Notes: a model not told the origin generated them from the letters alone. 37,331 bases of DNA from an uncultured Candidatus Saccharibacteria bacterium (GCA_946406665.1 CAMJLE010000006.1:1-37331); one strand, 5' to 3'. Positions 9,126-18,849 are shown, numbered from the stretch's first letter. Program-made: numbers and translations.

Positions 9126-10146
9126 ATGCCTCAATAATGCCGCCGCCGAGACAAATATCGCCACGATAAAATACAACCGATTGACCCGGCGTGAGAGATT
9201 TCTGCTCTTCCGCGAACGTCAGCTTGCCGTCTAGATAGTCGGCATCAACGAGTGGCGCGCGATGGCGAATACGCGCCTGAATGTGGCGACCATCATCGCC
9301 ATGGCGCAAGATGACATCCTTGAGTTGCACTTCTTTGGTCCAGAGACGCAATGAATTGAGATTTTGCGAAGCGTAGACGATATTTTTCGTCATATCTTTT
9401 TTGACAACATAATATGGTAACCCCTCTTTAATATTCAGACCATGGCGCTGACCGAGCGTATAGAAAATTGCACCATCGTGAATTCCGAGTTCTGCTCCAG
9501 TATCATAATCAATGATTTTGCCTGGTTTAGTCTCAATGAATTCTGCGAGAAAATCCTTCATATTCGCTTCGCCCACAAAGCAGACGCCCATCGACTCTGC
9601 TTTATGCGCGACGCTCAGCCCAATCTTCTCGGCCAGCGCCTTCACTTCCGTCTTCAGCATGCCGCCAACTGGGAAAATCGTCTTCGCGATTGCCTCCTCT
9701 GTAATTCGGTAAAGAAAATACGTTTGGTCTTTATTCTCGTCGGCTGCCTTCAGGAGTGCTGGACCGTCCGTCCGGGCATAATGGCCCGTCGCTATCATTT
9801 CGGCTCCCTGCTCGAATGCTGTGTCAGCAAACAGTTTGAACTTGATTTCTTGGTTACACATAATATCTGGGTTTGGAGTGTTACCTTTTTGATACTCCGC
9901 TAACATATAATCTACAACCTTCTGCTTGTACTCAGTTTCAAAATCAAAAACGCGAAAATCCAAACCAAGTTTTACGGCCGTTCGCTTCGCATCGGCAAGA
10001 TCTTCCACCCATGGGCATTTCATGCCCGGAAGGTTTTTGCTCCAGTTCTTCATATAGACACCAACAACTTCATAGCCTTGCTCGCGCAAAAGATATGCCG
10101 ACACGGCGGAATCAACCCCACCAGACATGCCTAAGAAAACTTTCAT
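9124..10146 (-). CDS. mnmA: tRNA-specific 2-thiouridylase MnmA (start at MKVFLGMSGG)
   Basis: MKVFLGMSGGVDSAVSAYLLREQGYEVVGVYMKNW; NPDIMCNQEIKF; GHYAR; SMGVCFVGE. Confidence 0.95.
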   Translation of the reverse strand: MKVFLGMSGGVDSAVSAYLLREQGYEVVGVYMKNWSKNLPGMKCPWVEDLADAKRTAVKLGLDFRVFDFETEYKQKVVDYMLAEYQKGNTPNPDIMCNQEIKFKLFADTAFEQGAEMIATGHYARTDGPALLKAADENKDQTYFLYRITEEAIAKTIFPVGGMLKTEVKALAEKIGLSVAHKAESMGVCFVGEANMKDFLAEFIETKPGKIIDYDTGAELGIHDGAIFYTLGQRHGLNIKEGLPYYVVKKDMTKNIVYASQNLNSLRLWTKEVQLKDVILRHGDDGRHIQARIRHRAPLVDADYLDGKLTFAEEQKSLTPGQSVVFYRGDICLGGGIIEA

Positions 10147-10153
10147 TAGAAAT

Positions 10154-10159
10154 ATCATA
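10154..10159 (-). promoter_or_regulatory. -10 TATGAT, 7 nt before the mnmA ATG
   Basis: minus strand TATGAT-atttcta-ATG. Confidence 0.55.
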
Positions 10160-10241
10160 ACATTTTTTTGGAGAAAATCACGCCGTTAATGACGAAATGA
10201 TTATGCTAATATTGTATTAAGACAATTTAATCGGAGGTGGC

Positions 10242-10901
10242 GTGTACTACCCTAATCGTCAGGTATTGGGTGATCAACTTGCGGAAAAATTAACGCAGTT
10301 CAAGAACACTGATTCGATTATTTTTTGTCTGAAGAAGAGTTCATTAATTTCCTGCATCGAGCTGGCGGCGCATTTGCATGCATATATTTATATTTTGCAA
10401 TACGCAGAAATACCTGATCCTTTCGATGTTACGCGCACGCTTGGCGCAATTACGCAGAAGGGCGATTTTGTTTTGAATCCGGTAATATCTCGAGCGGAAT
10501 ATGATTATATTGCGATGGACTTCTTGAGTGTTATCGAAGAGAGAAAGCGTGATGCTTTTTCGCAAATTAATGCTCAGGCTGATCCGAATCCGAATTTTAA
10601 TATGGAAGCTTTCAATAATCGCAATATTCTATTGTTTGCAGATATCCTCTCGACGCAATTTCAGATTGAAGTCGCACTCCATATCCTCAAATCATACAAG
10701 CCGGCGCTTATTACTGGCGTATGTGGCAATATTACGTCGGAAATTTCAGATAAATTCAATATTGAGACTGACGGAGTGACCTATATGGATATTCTACCGA
10801 ATACCTTCTTCGACGATGAGCATTATTTCGAACAGCCTGACAGTTTTACGGAAGAGCAAAAAATTAAGATGGCAAATAATATTAGCCTGTATTGGGCATA
10901 A
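10242..10901 (+). CDS. Phosphoribosyltransferase-fold protein with degenerate active-site motifs
   Basis: GTG start with SD ggagg; TRTLGAITQKGDFVLNPVIS...VIEERKRDAFSQIN...NNRNILLFADILSTQFQIEVALHILKSYKPALITGVCG matches the type-I PRTase layout from memory; DDGxATG replaced by ADILSTQ. Confidence 0.6.
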   Translation: MYYPNRQVLGDQLAEKLTQFKNTDSIIFCLKKSSLISCIELAAHLHAYIYILQYAEIPDPFDVTRTLGAITQKGDFVLNPVISRAEYDYIAMDFLSVIEERKRDAFSQINAQADPNPNFNMEAFNNRNILLFADILSTQFQIEVALHILKSYKPALITGVCGNITSEISDKFNIETDGVTYMDILPNTFFDDEHYFEQPDSFTEEQKIKMANNISLYWA

Positions 10902-10913
10902 AAAGGAGACCAA

Positions 10914-11921
10914 ATGGACCAACCAAAAAACAACAACCCTCTTGTCGACAGCGACCTCGCTGGCGCCAAACGAATCATAGATAAGATAACCGCCGCCTAT
11001 CAAAAGAAAGTGGTAGGCCAAGACGAATTGCGCCTCTCGATGTTAGTTGCGCTCATCGCTAATGGACACGTACTGCTAGAGTCCGTGCCGGGTCTTGCGA
11101 AGACGCTCGCCGCTAAAACTATTTCAGAAGCTGCAAATGGTACGTTTAGTCGCATTCAATGCACGCCGGATCTCTTGCCGAGTGATATTATTGGTACGCA
11201 AATCTATAACTACAATACGGGTTCGTTTGAAACGAAAGTTGGTCCAGTTCATGCGAACTTTATCCTCCTCGATGAGATAAACCGTTCTAGCGCAAAAACG
11301 CAGTCCGCCATGCTCGAGGCAATGCAGGAGCGCCAAGTTTCCGTTGGCGGCGTAATGTACAAAATGCCGGCGCCCTTCATCGTGCTTGCAACTCAGAACC
11401 CAATCGAGCAAGAGGGTACATATGAGCTCCCAGAGGCGCAGCTAGACCGCTTCCTACTCAAGGAAATCGTCAATTATCCAAGCCGCGACGAAGAACTACA
11501 AATCTTGAATTATACGCTTAGTGGTGCAACCACTTCCCCACTCGCAGACAATGAAAAGGTAAGTATTGATGATATTCAGACTTTGCAGCAATATGCCGAG
11601 CGCATTACGGTCGATGATTCAATTAAGAATTACATCATCAATATCGTTACCGCAACGCGCAATCCACGCGAACTTATCGATGCTGGCCTAGCCCGTTATG
11701 TAGAATACGGCGTTAGCCCACGTGGCGCCATTGCACTCATGAAGGTGGCTCAAGCTATCGCTTTAATGGAAGGCCGCGCATATGTCACGCCGGACGACGT
11801 AAAGCGCCTACGCTATGCGGCACTGCGGCATCGCATCATCCTCAACTTTGAAGCCTCAGCCGACGAAGTCCATCCAGAAGCAATTATTGACGCAATTTTC
11901 TCTAAGATACAGACACCATAA
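10914..11921 (+). CDS. MoxR-family AAA+ ATPase
   Basis: VLLESVPGLAKTLAAKTIS, FILLDEINRSSAKTQSAMLEAMQERQVSVGG, ATQNPIEQEGTYELPEAQLDRFLLK. Confidence 0.95.
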   Translation: MDQPKNNNPLVDSDLAGAKRIIDKITAAYQKKVVGQDELRLSMLVALIANGHVLLESVPGLAKTLAAKTISEAANGTFSRIQCTPDLLPSDIIGTQIYNYNTGSFETKVGPVHANFILLDEINRSSAKTQSAMLEAMQERQVSVGGVMYKMPAPFIVLATQNPIEQEGTYELPEAQLDRFLLKEIVNYPSRDEELQILNYTLSGATTSPLADNEKVSIDDIQTLQQYAERITVDDSIKNYIINIVTATRNPRELIDAGLARYVEYGVSPRGAIALMKVAQAIALMEGRAYVTPDDVKRLRYAALRHRIILNFEASADEVHPEAIIDAIFSKIQTP

Positions 11922-11956
11922 TTTAAAGAAAGATAATGTAAGGTTCAGAAGAAAAA

Positions 11957-12847
11957 ATGCCCGGCCATCTCGTAAAAGTTCGTAAGAAGTTAGACATCCA
12001 CTCGATGCACAGAGTGCGCAATGTTTTGACGGGCAATTACGGATCGGTATTCAAAGGGCGTAGCATGGACTTTGACGATTTGCGCGAATATAGCTATGGC
12101 GACGATGTCAAAGATATCGACTGGAAAGCTACCGCTCGCTCACGTAGTGTTATGATTAGGCGCTACATCGCCATCCGGAAGCATAACATCCTCCTCGTAG
12201 CCGACAATGGAAATACGATGGGCGCACTGGCCCCGAGCGGCGAAACAAAAGGCGAAGTTGCGACATTTTGCGCAGGCGTGATTGCATATATTGCGCAGCA
12301 CCATAGCGATCTTACTGGTATGGTTTACGGTAATCGAGACGAGAACACGCGCTTCGCTATGAAAGAAGATACGGCCTACCTCGAGAACTTCCTTAATCAT
12401 TACGAGAAATCAATTAGTTTAGATAATCCAGATAGCAATCTTAATGGCCTTTTGTCGTTTGTCGCAAAGGGATATCGCGAGCGGCTATTCATTATCGTTA
12501 TTACCGACCCAGATAACGCCGAAACGATAGATAGCGAAATCATTCGCAAACTAAATGCCCGCCATGAGCAGATGTATGTAATGATAGAGGATTCCCCGAT
12601 TACGAATCCGTCGTTTCGCAAAAAAGATGTATACGATATCGAAGGACGAGTCCGATTGCCGCAGTTTTACCGCAATGATAAGAAGCTTGCTAAGGCCGAG
12701 GCGAACTACCGCGCTGCGCAAAAGATAAAGATTCAGAAGGCTCTACGCCGTTTCCGTATTGCTAGTACTTTTGTCGATAGTACAGACCACGCAATTCCGG
12801 CAATCGTTAAACTATTGGAGGAGCAAAAGCATGCAAGACGTAAGTGA
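11957..12847 (+). CDS. DUF58 protein
   Basis: GRSMDFDDLREYSYGDDVKDIDWKATARSRSVMIRRY; position downstream of moxR. Confidence 0.9.
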   Translation: MPGHLVKVRKKLDIHSMHRVRNVLTGNYGSVFKGRSMDFDDLREYSYGDDVKDIDWKATARSRSVMIRRYIAIRKHNILLVADNGNTMGALAPSGETKGEVATFCAGVIAYIAQHHSDLTGMVYGNRDENTRFAMKEDTAYLENFLNHYEKSISLDNPDSNLNGLLSFVAKGYRERLFIIVITDPDNAETIDSEIIRKLNARHEQMYVMIEDSPITNPSFRKKDVYDIEGRVRLPQFYRNDKKLAKAEANYRAAQKIKIQKALRRFRIASTFVDSTDHAIPAIVKLLEEQKHARRK

Positions 12848-13313
12848 ATTGATGAATGGCCCATTCTACTACAGCTTCGTTTGGCTAGTGATTGGTCTGT
12901 TATTTATGGCAGGAGCAATTGCCGTAATAGTAACAATATTCTATGTCACGAGAAAGAAGGAAATTAAGACGCTCGCAAATCTAAAAGCGCAGAAGCCAAA
13001 AGTGATTGACATGGATGCATTGAAGCAAAAATACTTGGCCATGATAGACGAGGTTGAGCGCCAGTTTAGCGGACATAAAACTAAGGCATCTGTGGCTCAT
13101 CAGCAGCTTAGCTTAATCGTGCGCCTCTTCTACTACGAGGCACTTGGCTTTCATGCGGATATCCTCACTTTAACTGACCTAAAAAAGTCAAAACACCTAG
13201 AGCTCGCACAGGTCATCGAAAAATACTATCCCGACGAATTTGACGGGCTCGAAATTGGCGCAGTCGCGCAGTCTGCAAATATTGCACGCGAATTAGTGAG
13301 GGGGCGACAATGA
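12831..13313 (+). CDS. Small membrane protein, DUF4381-like position in a Bat-type operon (start at MQDVSEL)
   Basis: One TM near the N-terminus, cytosolic C-domain; overlaps the DUF58 gene 3' end and the downstream vWA ATG. Confidence 0.75.
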   Translation: MQDVSELMNGPFYYSFVWLVIGLLFMAGAIAVIVTIFYVTRKKEIKTLANLKAQKPKVIDMDALKQKYLAMIDEVERQFSGHKTKASVAHQQLSLIVRLFYYEALGFHADILTLTDLKKSKHLELAQVIEKYYPDEFDGLEIGAVAQSANIARELVRGRQ

Positions 13314-14299
13314 GATATACTTGGCTATTCATACTACCATTGATTGCATTCATAGCAATCGTCGCATACTCACTGTATCGTTTTTATGCCAAAAAACGCT
13401 CCAATAAGAAAGCCGTCATGCTAGCCCATAGCAAAAAAATCCGTAGTCTTCCAGAATACGAGAAGGCTCGCGTGCGCTATCGAGTTCTGATGACGTTGAC
13501 GGCAATTGCTTTCGTCGTATCTATGCTTTCAGTGACAATTTCCGCTTCGCGCCCTATTTCAGTCGAAGTGGTCAAACCAGATTACGATACACGCGATATT
13601 ATGCTCTGCATAGACGTGAGCGCTTCCACGAGCAGTACTCGGGAAGATTTACTCAACTACCTAAGTGACGTGATCACCGGTCTAGAAGGCCAAAGGCTTG
13701 GTATCACTATTTTCGCAACAAAGTCTGCCTCGTTATCTCCACTCACGAACGATTACGAGTCTCTAAGAAACACAATAGACACACTAAGGGGCAGCTTCTT
13801 TACTAGCACCAGCGGAAATAGGTTTAGTTATTATCAATATGTAGTGGGGGTAACCTCCGCCATAGGCTCTGGCGTGTTGAGTTGTATAGAAAACTTTGAC
13901 GAACTACAAAAGGAAGGCCATTCTCAATCTATAATTATCGCAACCGACAATATGCAGACTGATGGCGATTACACCATGGAGCAGGCCGCCAATTATGCGA
14001 GTCGCTTCGGTATCACGCTGTATGGCATAGACACCGTAGAAAGAAGTACCGGCAGCAATGAGGACAGCTATACGCAGGCGTATCGAAAGGCAATAACACG
14101 CACGGGCGGAGTATATTATTCAATCAGCAAAAGCGCCCTGTCTGCAACTGATGTAGTGGACGAAATACTGAAACAAGAAGCCATCAAACACGAGAGCAAG
14201 CAGCAATACGTTCAGGCCGACTCCCCCAAAGTATATACAATTATCGCCGCAGTATCGGTTCTATTATTCTTATTATTAGTGTGGAGGATGGATTTATGA
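13310..14299 (+). CDS. BatA-like vWA-domain membrane protein
   Basis: MIDAS IMLCIDVSASTS; N-terminal and C-terminal TM segments; gene order. Confidence 0.88.
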   Translation: MRYTWLFILPLIAFIAIVAYSLYRFYAKKRSNKKAVMLAHSKKIRSLPEYEKARVRYRVLMTLTAIAFVVSMLSVTISASRPISVEVVKPDYDTRDIMLCIDVSASTSSTREDLLNYLSDVITGLEGQRLGITIFATKSASLSPLTNDYESLRNTIDTLRGSFFTSTSGNRFSYYQYVVGVTSAIGSGVLSCIENFDELQKEGHSQSIIIATDNMQTDGDYTMEQAANYASRFGITLYGIDTVERSTGSNEDSYTQAYRKAITRTGGVYYSISKSALSATDVVDEILKQEAIKHESKQQYVQADSPKVYTIIAAVSVLLFLLLVWRMDL

Positions 14300-15300
14300 T
14301 TTTGAAGCCAATAATACCACCAGTAATTCTGGTAATCGCGTTAGCCCTTGCAGTTATTGGTGCATTATATTGCATTTTCAATAAACGCTATCGCAGAAGC
14401 AGAAATTTTATCCGAATTTGCATTTTTATTGCCGTAATCGTCGCACTGTTCAGGCCGATACTGCCAAAAGAAGGAGATATTCAAACAGCGTCAAGCAATG
14501 CGGTGATTTATTTCATCGTTGACAGTACTGGCAGTATGGCCGCCAAAGACGAATCCGAGCGAGAACGCATCGAGGTGGCGCGAGACAATATGAACTCAAT
14601 CATCGACAGCTTCGTGGCGCCAAAAGTCGGTATCTTCGTACAGGATGTTATTACATATCAAACATTACCGATAACATCGGACATGGGGGCCGCTAAGCAG
14701 CTCGTGAGCTCATTGCTTGTAAAGGATGTGAAGTCCAGTGAAGGGAGCGATATTAAGGCCCTAATCAAGAGCGCCTCGACACATTTTAAACTATACAAAA
14801 ACAAGAATCCGGAAGCTTCGATGATTGTCTTCATTTTAAGCGACGGCGAAAGCCTCGGTGAAGACAAAGGAGAAAACGAATTAGCAAAAAGCGATTTCAA
14901 AGACGCGGCATACGGCGCCGTCATCGGGTATGGCTCAATCGAAGGTGCGCCAGTGCCGAACATCAAGCGCAAAAGCGGAGAGATCGACTATTACCAAGAC
15001 ACAGCACAGCCTTTCCTAAAGAAGAATGGCAAAACGATTATTTCTCATAAAAACGATGCGTTACTGAGAGAAATCGCGGGCATCTATAATTTTAAATACA
15101 GGGAGCCTAGTGATATTGATACGATAATATCGGAGGCGAAAGAGAAAGTGAATACTCCGACCATTATGGATGACACGGTCAATACGACTTCCGCATTCGA
15201 AACCTATTGGATTTTCATGCTAATAGCTGGGATTTTATTATTGATGGAGTTCTATCAAGATTTTAATAGCATACTAGCGGAACGTGAGGTGAAAAAATGA
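14281..15300 (+). CDS. BatB-like vWA-domain membrane protein
   Basis: MIDAS VIYFIVDSTGSMAAKD; TM segments at both ends; gene order. Confidence 0.88.
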   Translation: MEDGFMILKPIIPPVILVIALALAVIGALYCIFNKRYRRSRNFIRICIFIAVIVALFRPILPKEGDIQTASSNAVIYFIVDSTGSMAAKDESERERIEVARDNMNSIIDSFVAPKVGIFVQDVITYQTLPITSDMGAAKQLVSSLLVKDVKSSEGSDIKALIKSASTHFKLYKNKNPEASMIVFILSDGESLGEDKGENELAKSDFKDAAYGAVIGYGSIEGAPVPNIKRKSGEIDYYQDTAQPFLKKNGKTIISHKNDALLREIAGIYNFKYREPSDIDTIISEAKEKVNTPTIMDDTVNTTSAFETYWIFMLIAGILLLMEFYQDFNSILAEREVKK

Positions 15301-16055
15301 TTAATCTAGATTTATCTTTGCTAGATCAAGATAAGAAGCGAAAGGAGCGTCGAAGGCATTTATTCCGTGTATATGCGATGCCGATTATCATCCTATTTGT
15401 CATTTCGTTCTTCTTTCTCTCTACATGGATTTATAACTTAGCATACCTGATCAGTTATACGAACAAGAACTACCCTATCGCCCACGGCGTTACGGAAACT
15501 AGATACCTAATAAATGTTCTAGAGCCGTATATTGCTAGCTACAATCAAGGAAACGCGCATATGCTAACCGGCGAATTTAAGAAGGCGGAAGATAGGTACA
15601 CCGACAGCCTTAAAAACAACCCACCGGACAATAAGATATGTACAATATCCGAAAATCTATCACTAAGTATAGAAAAACAGGCAGACGAGAAGCTGGGGTT
15701 GGAGATGTTTAGTGAGGCGATTATCTTATATTCAAAAGCGGAAGCAGTTCTTTATACTCAAGGATGCGCCGGCATCAATGACGAGCAAGGGAAAAGCTAT
15801 ACGGCCGACGTCGCAAGAGACCGAATTATCGAAAAACGCGAAAGCGCCATAAATGCACGCAACAAGAGCGTCGATGACGACGATTCGTCCGATGATGGCC
15901 CGCGCGAAAAAGATATTACTGAAGAAGATCTAAAAAAGAATAAAGAAAATAGAGTGTCGCCAAATACTAAAGCTCTCGGGATGCAATTTATCGAGAAATT
16001 GATTAATGGCGCAACCTATGAATGTAAAGTAGACGAGGGAGATTACTGTTGGTAG
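15297..16055 (+). CDS. BatC/TPR-like membrane protein
   Basis: N-terminal TM; YNQGNAHMLTGEFKKAEDRYTDSLKNNPP resembles a TPR unit; last gene of operon. Confidence 0.65.
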   Translation: MINLDLSLLDQDKKRKERRRHLFRVYAMPIIILFVISFFFLSTWIYNLAYLISYTNKNYPIAHGVTETRYLINVLEPYIASYNQGNAHMLTGEFKKAEDRYTDSLKNNPPDNKICTISENLSLSIEKQADEKLGLEMFSEAIILYSKAEAVLYTQGCAGINDEQGKSYTADVARDRIIEKRESAINARNKSVDDDDSSDDGPREKDITEEDLKKNKENRVSPNTKALGMQFIEKLINGATYECKVDEGDYCW

Positions 16056-17216
16056 TTAACTCTGCCGCTCGAGGCGCTCTATTTCTGCCTGAACAACTTC
16101 GTGGATAATATCACTAGCGAGACCGACGGCCTGTTCGTCGGTCTGTTTTCCCATCGTAATGCGCAGTGAGCCAGCAATCTCTACATCCGAAAGGCCAACT
16201 GCTAGTAGTGTCGGAGATTTTACGCCCTTACTCGCGGCGCATGCAGCGCCAGTCGAGACAAAAATTCCTTTGTCTTCTAGGGCGTAAATTAGCCTCTCTG
16301 CGTCTAGCCCTGGAAGAGTAATCGGCAAGTAATTTGCAAGTTGAACCTTGTCTTTACCAAGAAAAACAATTCCTGGTAAATCACTGAGCTTTTGGCGAAA
16401 CATTTGCTTGAGGTTCTGGAGACGTTTACGCTCGCCATTTAGGTGCTTTTCTGCTTCGGAAATTGCCGTCGCAAAAGCGATTGTGGCGGGAACATTTTCA
16501 GTGCCACTACGAAGCCCCATTTCTTGCCCTCCCCCAACCACTAGTGGTCGCAGCCGGACATTACGCCCGACATATAGCGCGCCTATCCCCTTTGGTCCGT
16601 AAACTTTCGCCGCATTTAGTGTGAGCAAATCGACGCCGAGGCGATTTATTTTTACTTCGATTAGGCCAAGCCCCTGCGATGCGTCCGTATGGAAAAAGAG
16701 GGGAGTTTTCTCGCCCGCGAGCGCGCGGCGTTGGCGCTCTTCTGCCACGATGCGCGCAAGATCTGAGATTGGCTGGATGGTTCCAAGCTCCGACGAGGCT
16801 AGGCATACGGAGATAAACTGAGTCTGCGGCGTCAATTTAGCTTTAAAATCCGCTACATCGACGCGACCATTCTGGTCAACATTAATGATCTTATAGTTGC
16901 CCGCTCGTTTCGCATTCTCCAAAACGGCCGCATGTTCGACGGCGGATATGAGCACCTCGGCATTCTTGTTGGGTGTTATTAGCGAAAAAGCAAGATTAAT
17001 AGATTCGGTCGCACCGGAAGTCATCACAAGGTCTGCACCCTTAGCGCCAATCACATGAGCGATATCGTCTTTCGCCTTCTCGTATGCGCGGCGGACCGCA
17101 ACGGCTGGCAAGTAAGCAGCAGACGGATTAAAAAAGAGCTCACTATAATATGGAAGCATAGCCTCGAGCGCCTTGTCAGAAAGAGGCGTGGCGGCGGCAT
17201 AGTCTAGATAAATCAT
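16056..17216 (-). CDS. Cysteine desulfurase (NifS/IscS class)
   Basis: MIYLDYAAATPLSDKALEAM; VEHAAVLE; PLP Lys NAAKVYGPKGIG; catalytic STGAACAASKG. Confidence 0.93.
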   Translation of the reverse strand: MIYLDYAAATPLSDKALEAMLPYYSELFFNPSAAYLPAVAVRRAYEKAKDDIAHVIGAKGADLVMTSGATESINLAFSLITPNKNAEVLISAVEHAAVLENAKRAGNYKIINVDQNGRVDVADFKAKLTPQTQFISVCLASSELGTIQPISDLARIVAEERQRRALAGEKTPLFFHTDASQGLGLIEVKINRLGVDLLTLNAAKVYGPKGIGALYVGRNVRLRPLVVGGGQEMGLRSGTENVPATIAFATAISEAEKHLNGERKRLQNLKQMFRQKLSDLPGIVFLGKDKVQLANYLPITLPGLDAERLIYALEDKGIFVSTGAACAASKGVKSPTLLAVGLSDVEIAGSLRITMGKQTDEQAVGLASDIIHEVVQAEIERLERQS

Positions 17217-18451
17217 GCCTCTATTTTATCATGGCGCCACATTTTTGACGGTAGTGTCAAATAGATGACTGGGAATATTGCAAAAGACAACACTAAGGCG
17301 AACGGCATTAGTAGATTGTCGAGGCCGGCAAGTATTAATGCTAGGGCGACAGAAATAGTCACAACGCGCCCAATCGACAAGAACACGCCAGCAATTGAGT
17401 CGATTTCGATTTCGTACGATTCGTTTTTAAGATGACGGCTCATAATATCCTGCAAACGCACAAGAGTCAACGTAGCATTCAGAAAACTCTCAACTATAGA
17501 CTGTGTATATACATATAACGCTATAGCAATGACTGCGTTGCCGGGCAAGATAATTGCCGCTATAGGGAGCAATACTACTGGAGGAATTAGCGAAAATAAG
17601 ACTGTTTTTTGCGCTTCTTTTTTGTGCTCAAGATGGCGATATACCCAAAGGACAACAATGGTGACTAGCGACGCGAGAGCGGTATAAATGCCCAAATCCA
17701 GATCCGAATTTGTACTTCTATAAATATTTATCTGAGCGATCATCAAATACGCAGAACTTGAGACAATAACACCGCGCAAGAACGAAAGATATATCATCCT
17801 GCGCATCGAAACATGTCTTAGCATATAGTGCATAACGTCAAAGATTGTGTGACTACTACCCGACTGACTAGGCTGCCGTTTCGTGGGGCGAAAGAGAATA
17901 GAAAGAAGAAGCTGAAAAAGAGAAATACCGAGCACGATATTGGCCGCAAATCGGTAGCTGGAGTTGCTAATAATTAGGCCCAAAATAACCGGTACGGAGA
18001 TTTTTGCTATCTCGATCAATATTTGCCCCATACTCTTAAAACGCAAACGGCGGTCGTCGCTAACTTCTGTCGTGTCGTAATACATTTTTGGCCGCCAATA
18101 CAGAACCGACTCGCAGGCGGCAAATATGGCAATAATGAATGGAAAATATGGAGCGCGAGAATCAAGAATCAACACGCAAATAATTTGGAGAACAGAGAAA
18201 AACATGCTCGCCCGCCAAGCTAAGAGCGTATGCTTACGAATCAGCTGGAGCAGTAGAATTGAAATAATGCCGATTAATGCATATCGGACGATACAGTAGA
18301 CCAAGAAACTAACTGGCGAATCCTTGAGTGAGCTACGGATCATAAAGGCCATCAAAAAGACGTTCATAAATGCGGATTTGCTATGAAGTAGAACATCAAC
18401 CGCAATCAGAACGTTTTCATTCGTGCGTAGCTTACGCAGTTTCTGAAGCAT
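17213..18451 (-). CDS. Polytopic membrane protein, MFS-like (start at second ATG, MLQKLRKLR)
   Basis: About 10-12 hydrophobic segments; start chosen from the -10 spacing. Confidence 0.7.
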   Translation of the reverse strand: MLQKLRKLRTNENVLIAVDVLLHSKSAFMNVFLMAFMIRSSLKDSPVSFLVYCIVRYALIGIISILLLQLIRKHTLLAWRASMFFSVLQIICVLILDSRAPYFPFIIAIFAACESVLYWRPKMYYDTTEVSDDRRLRFKSMGQILIEIAKISVPVILGLIISNSSYRFAANIVLGISLFQLLLSILFRPTKRQPSQSGSSHTIFDVMHYMLRHVSMRRMIYLSFLRGVIVSSSAYLMIAQINIYRSTNSDLDLGIYTALASLVTIVVLWVYRHLEHKKEAQKTVLFSLIPPVVLLPIAAIILPGNAVIAIALYVYTQSIVESFLNATLTLVRLQDIMSRHLKNESYEIEIDSIAGVFLSIGRVVTISVALALILAGLDNLLMPFALVLSFAIFPVIYLTLPSKMWRHDKIEA

Positions 18452-18457
18452 AAGCAT

Positions 18458-18463
18458 ATTTTA
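18458..18463 (-). promoter_or_regulatory. -10 TAAAAT, 6 nt before the second ATG of the MFS-like gene
   Basis: minus strand TAAAAT-atgctt-ATG. Confidence 0.6.
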
Positions 18464-18480
18464 CCACATTAGCGGTAACT

Positions 18481-18849
18481 CTAGTGGCTGTAAATATGCG
18501 ATTTTACTAAATTGAGGTATGCTTTTGTAGCGTTGCGGAAATTCTGCAACTCTTCCCCTGCCACCTTGACATAGGTCGTATTGCTGCCGATTTGCTTATA
18601 GACGCCGTTTTCGCGTACTTCATAGCGAATCATCAAGCCATCCTCATACCATAGCCAAACATTTTTCTTGAGACAAAAGAATTCACGCGTGTGTCCTGCT
18701 TTAACTTCGCCAAAAAGTGTTCGGCCTAAAGCCGACTCGGCATTAATCAAATCGCGCTCAACCGCTTTGCGACGCTCATCTCTATTTGGCTGAGCCGCTT
18801 TTTGCTTATGCGCTTTTAATAGATGTTGTTTAAGACTTTGTTTCGACAT
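18481..18849 (-). CDS. Hypothetical protein (122 aa)
   Basis: Open frame MSKQSLKQHLLKAHKQKAAQPNRDERRK...; preceded by gaggtg; overlaps upstream ORF by 34 nt. Confidence 0.7.
   Translation of the reverse strand: MSKQSLKQHLLKAHKQKAAQPNRDERRKAVERDLINAESALGRTLFGEVKAGHTREFFCLKKNVWLWYEDGLMIRYEVRENGVYKQIGSNTTYVKVAGEELQNFRNATKAYLNLVKSHIYSH

Noticed and set aside
9442-9903. 153-aa plus-strand ORF inside mnmA
   Set aside because: Antisense to the conserved MnmA frame; chance ORF.
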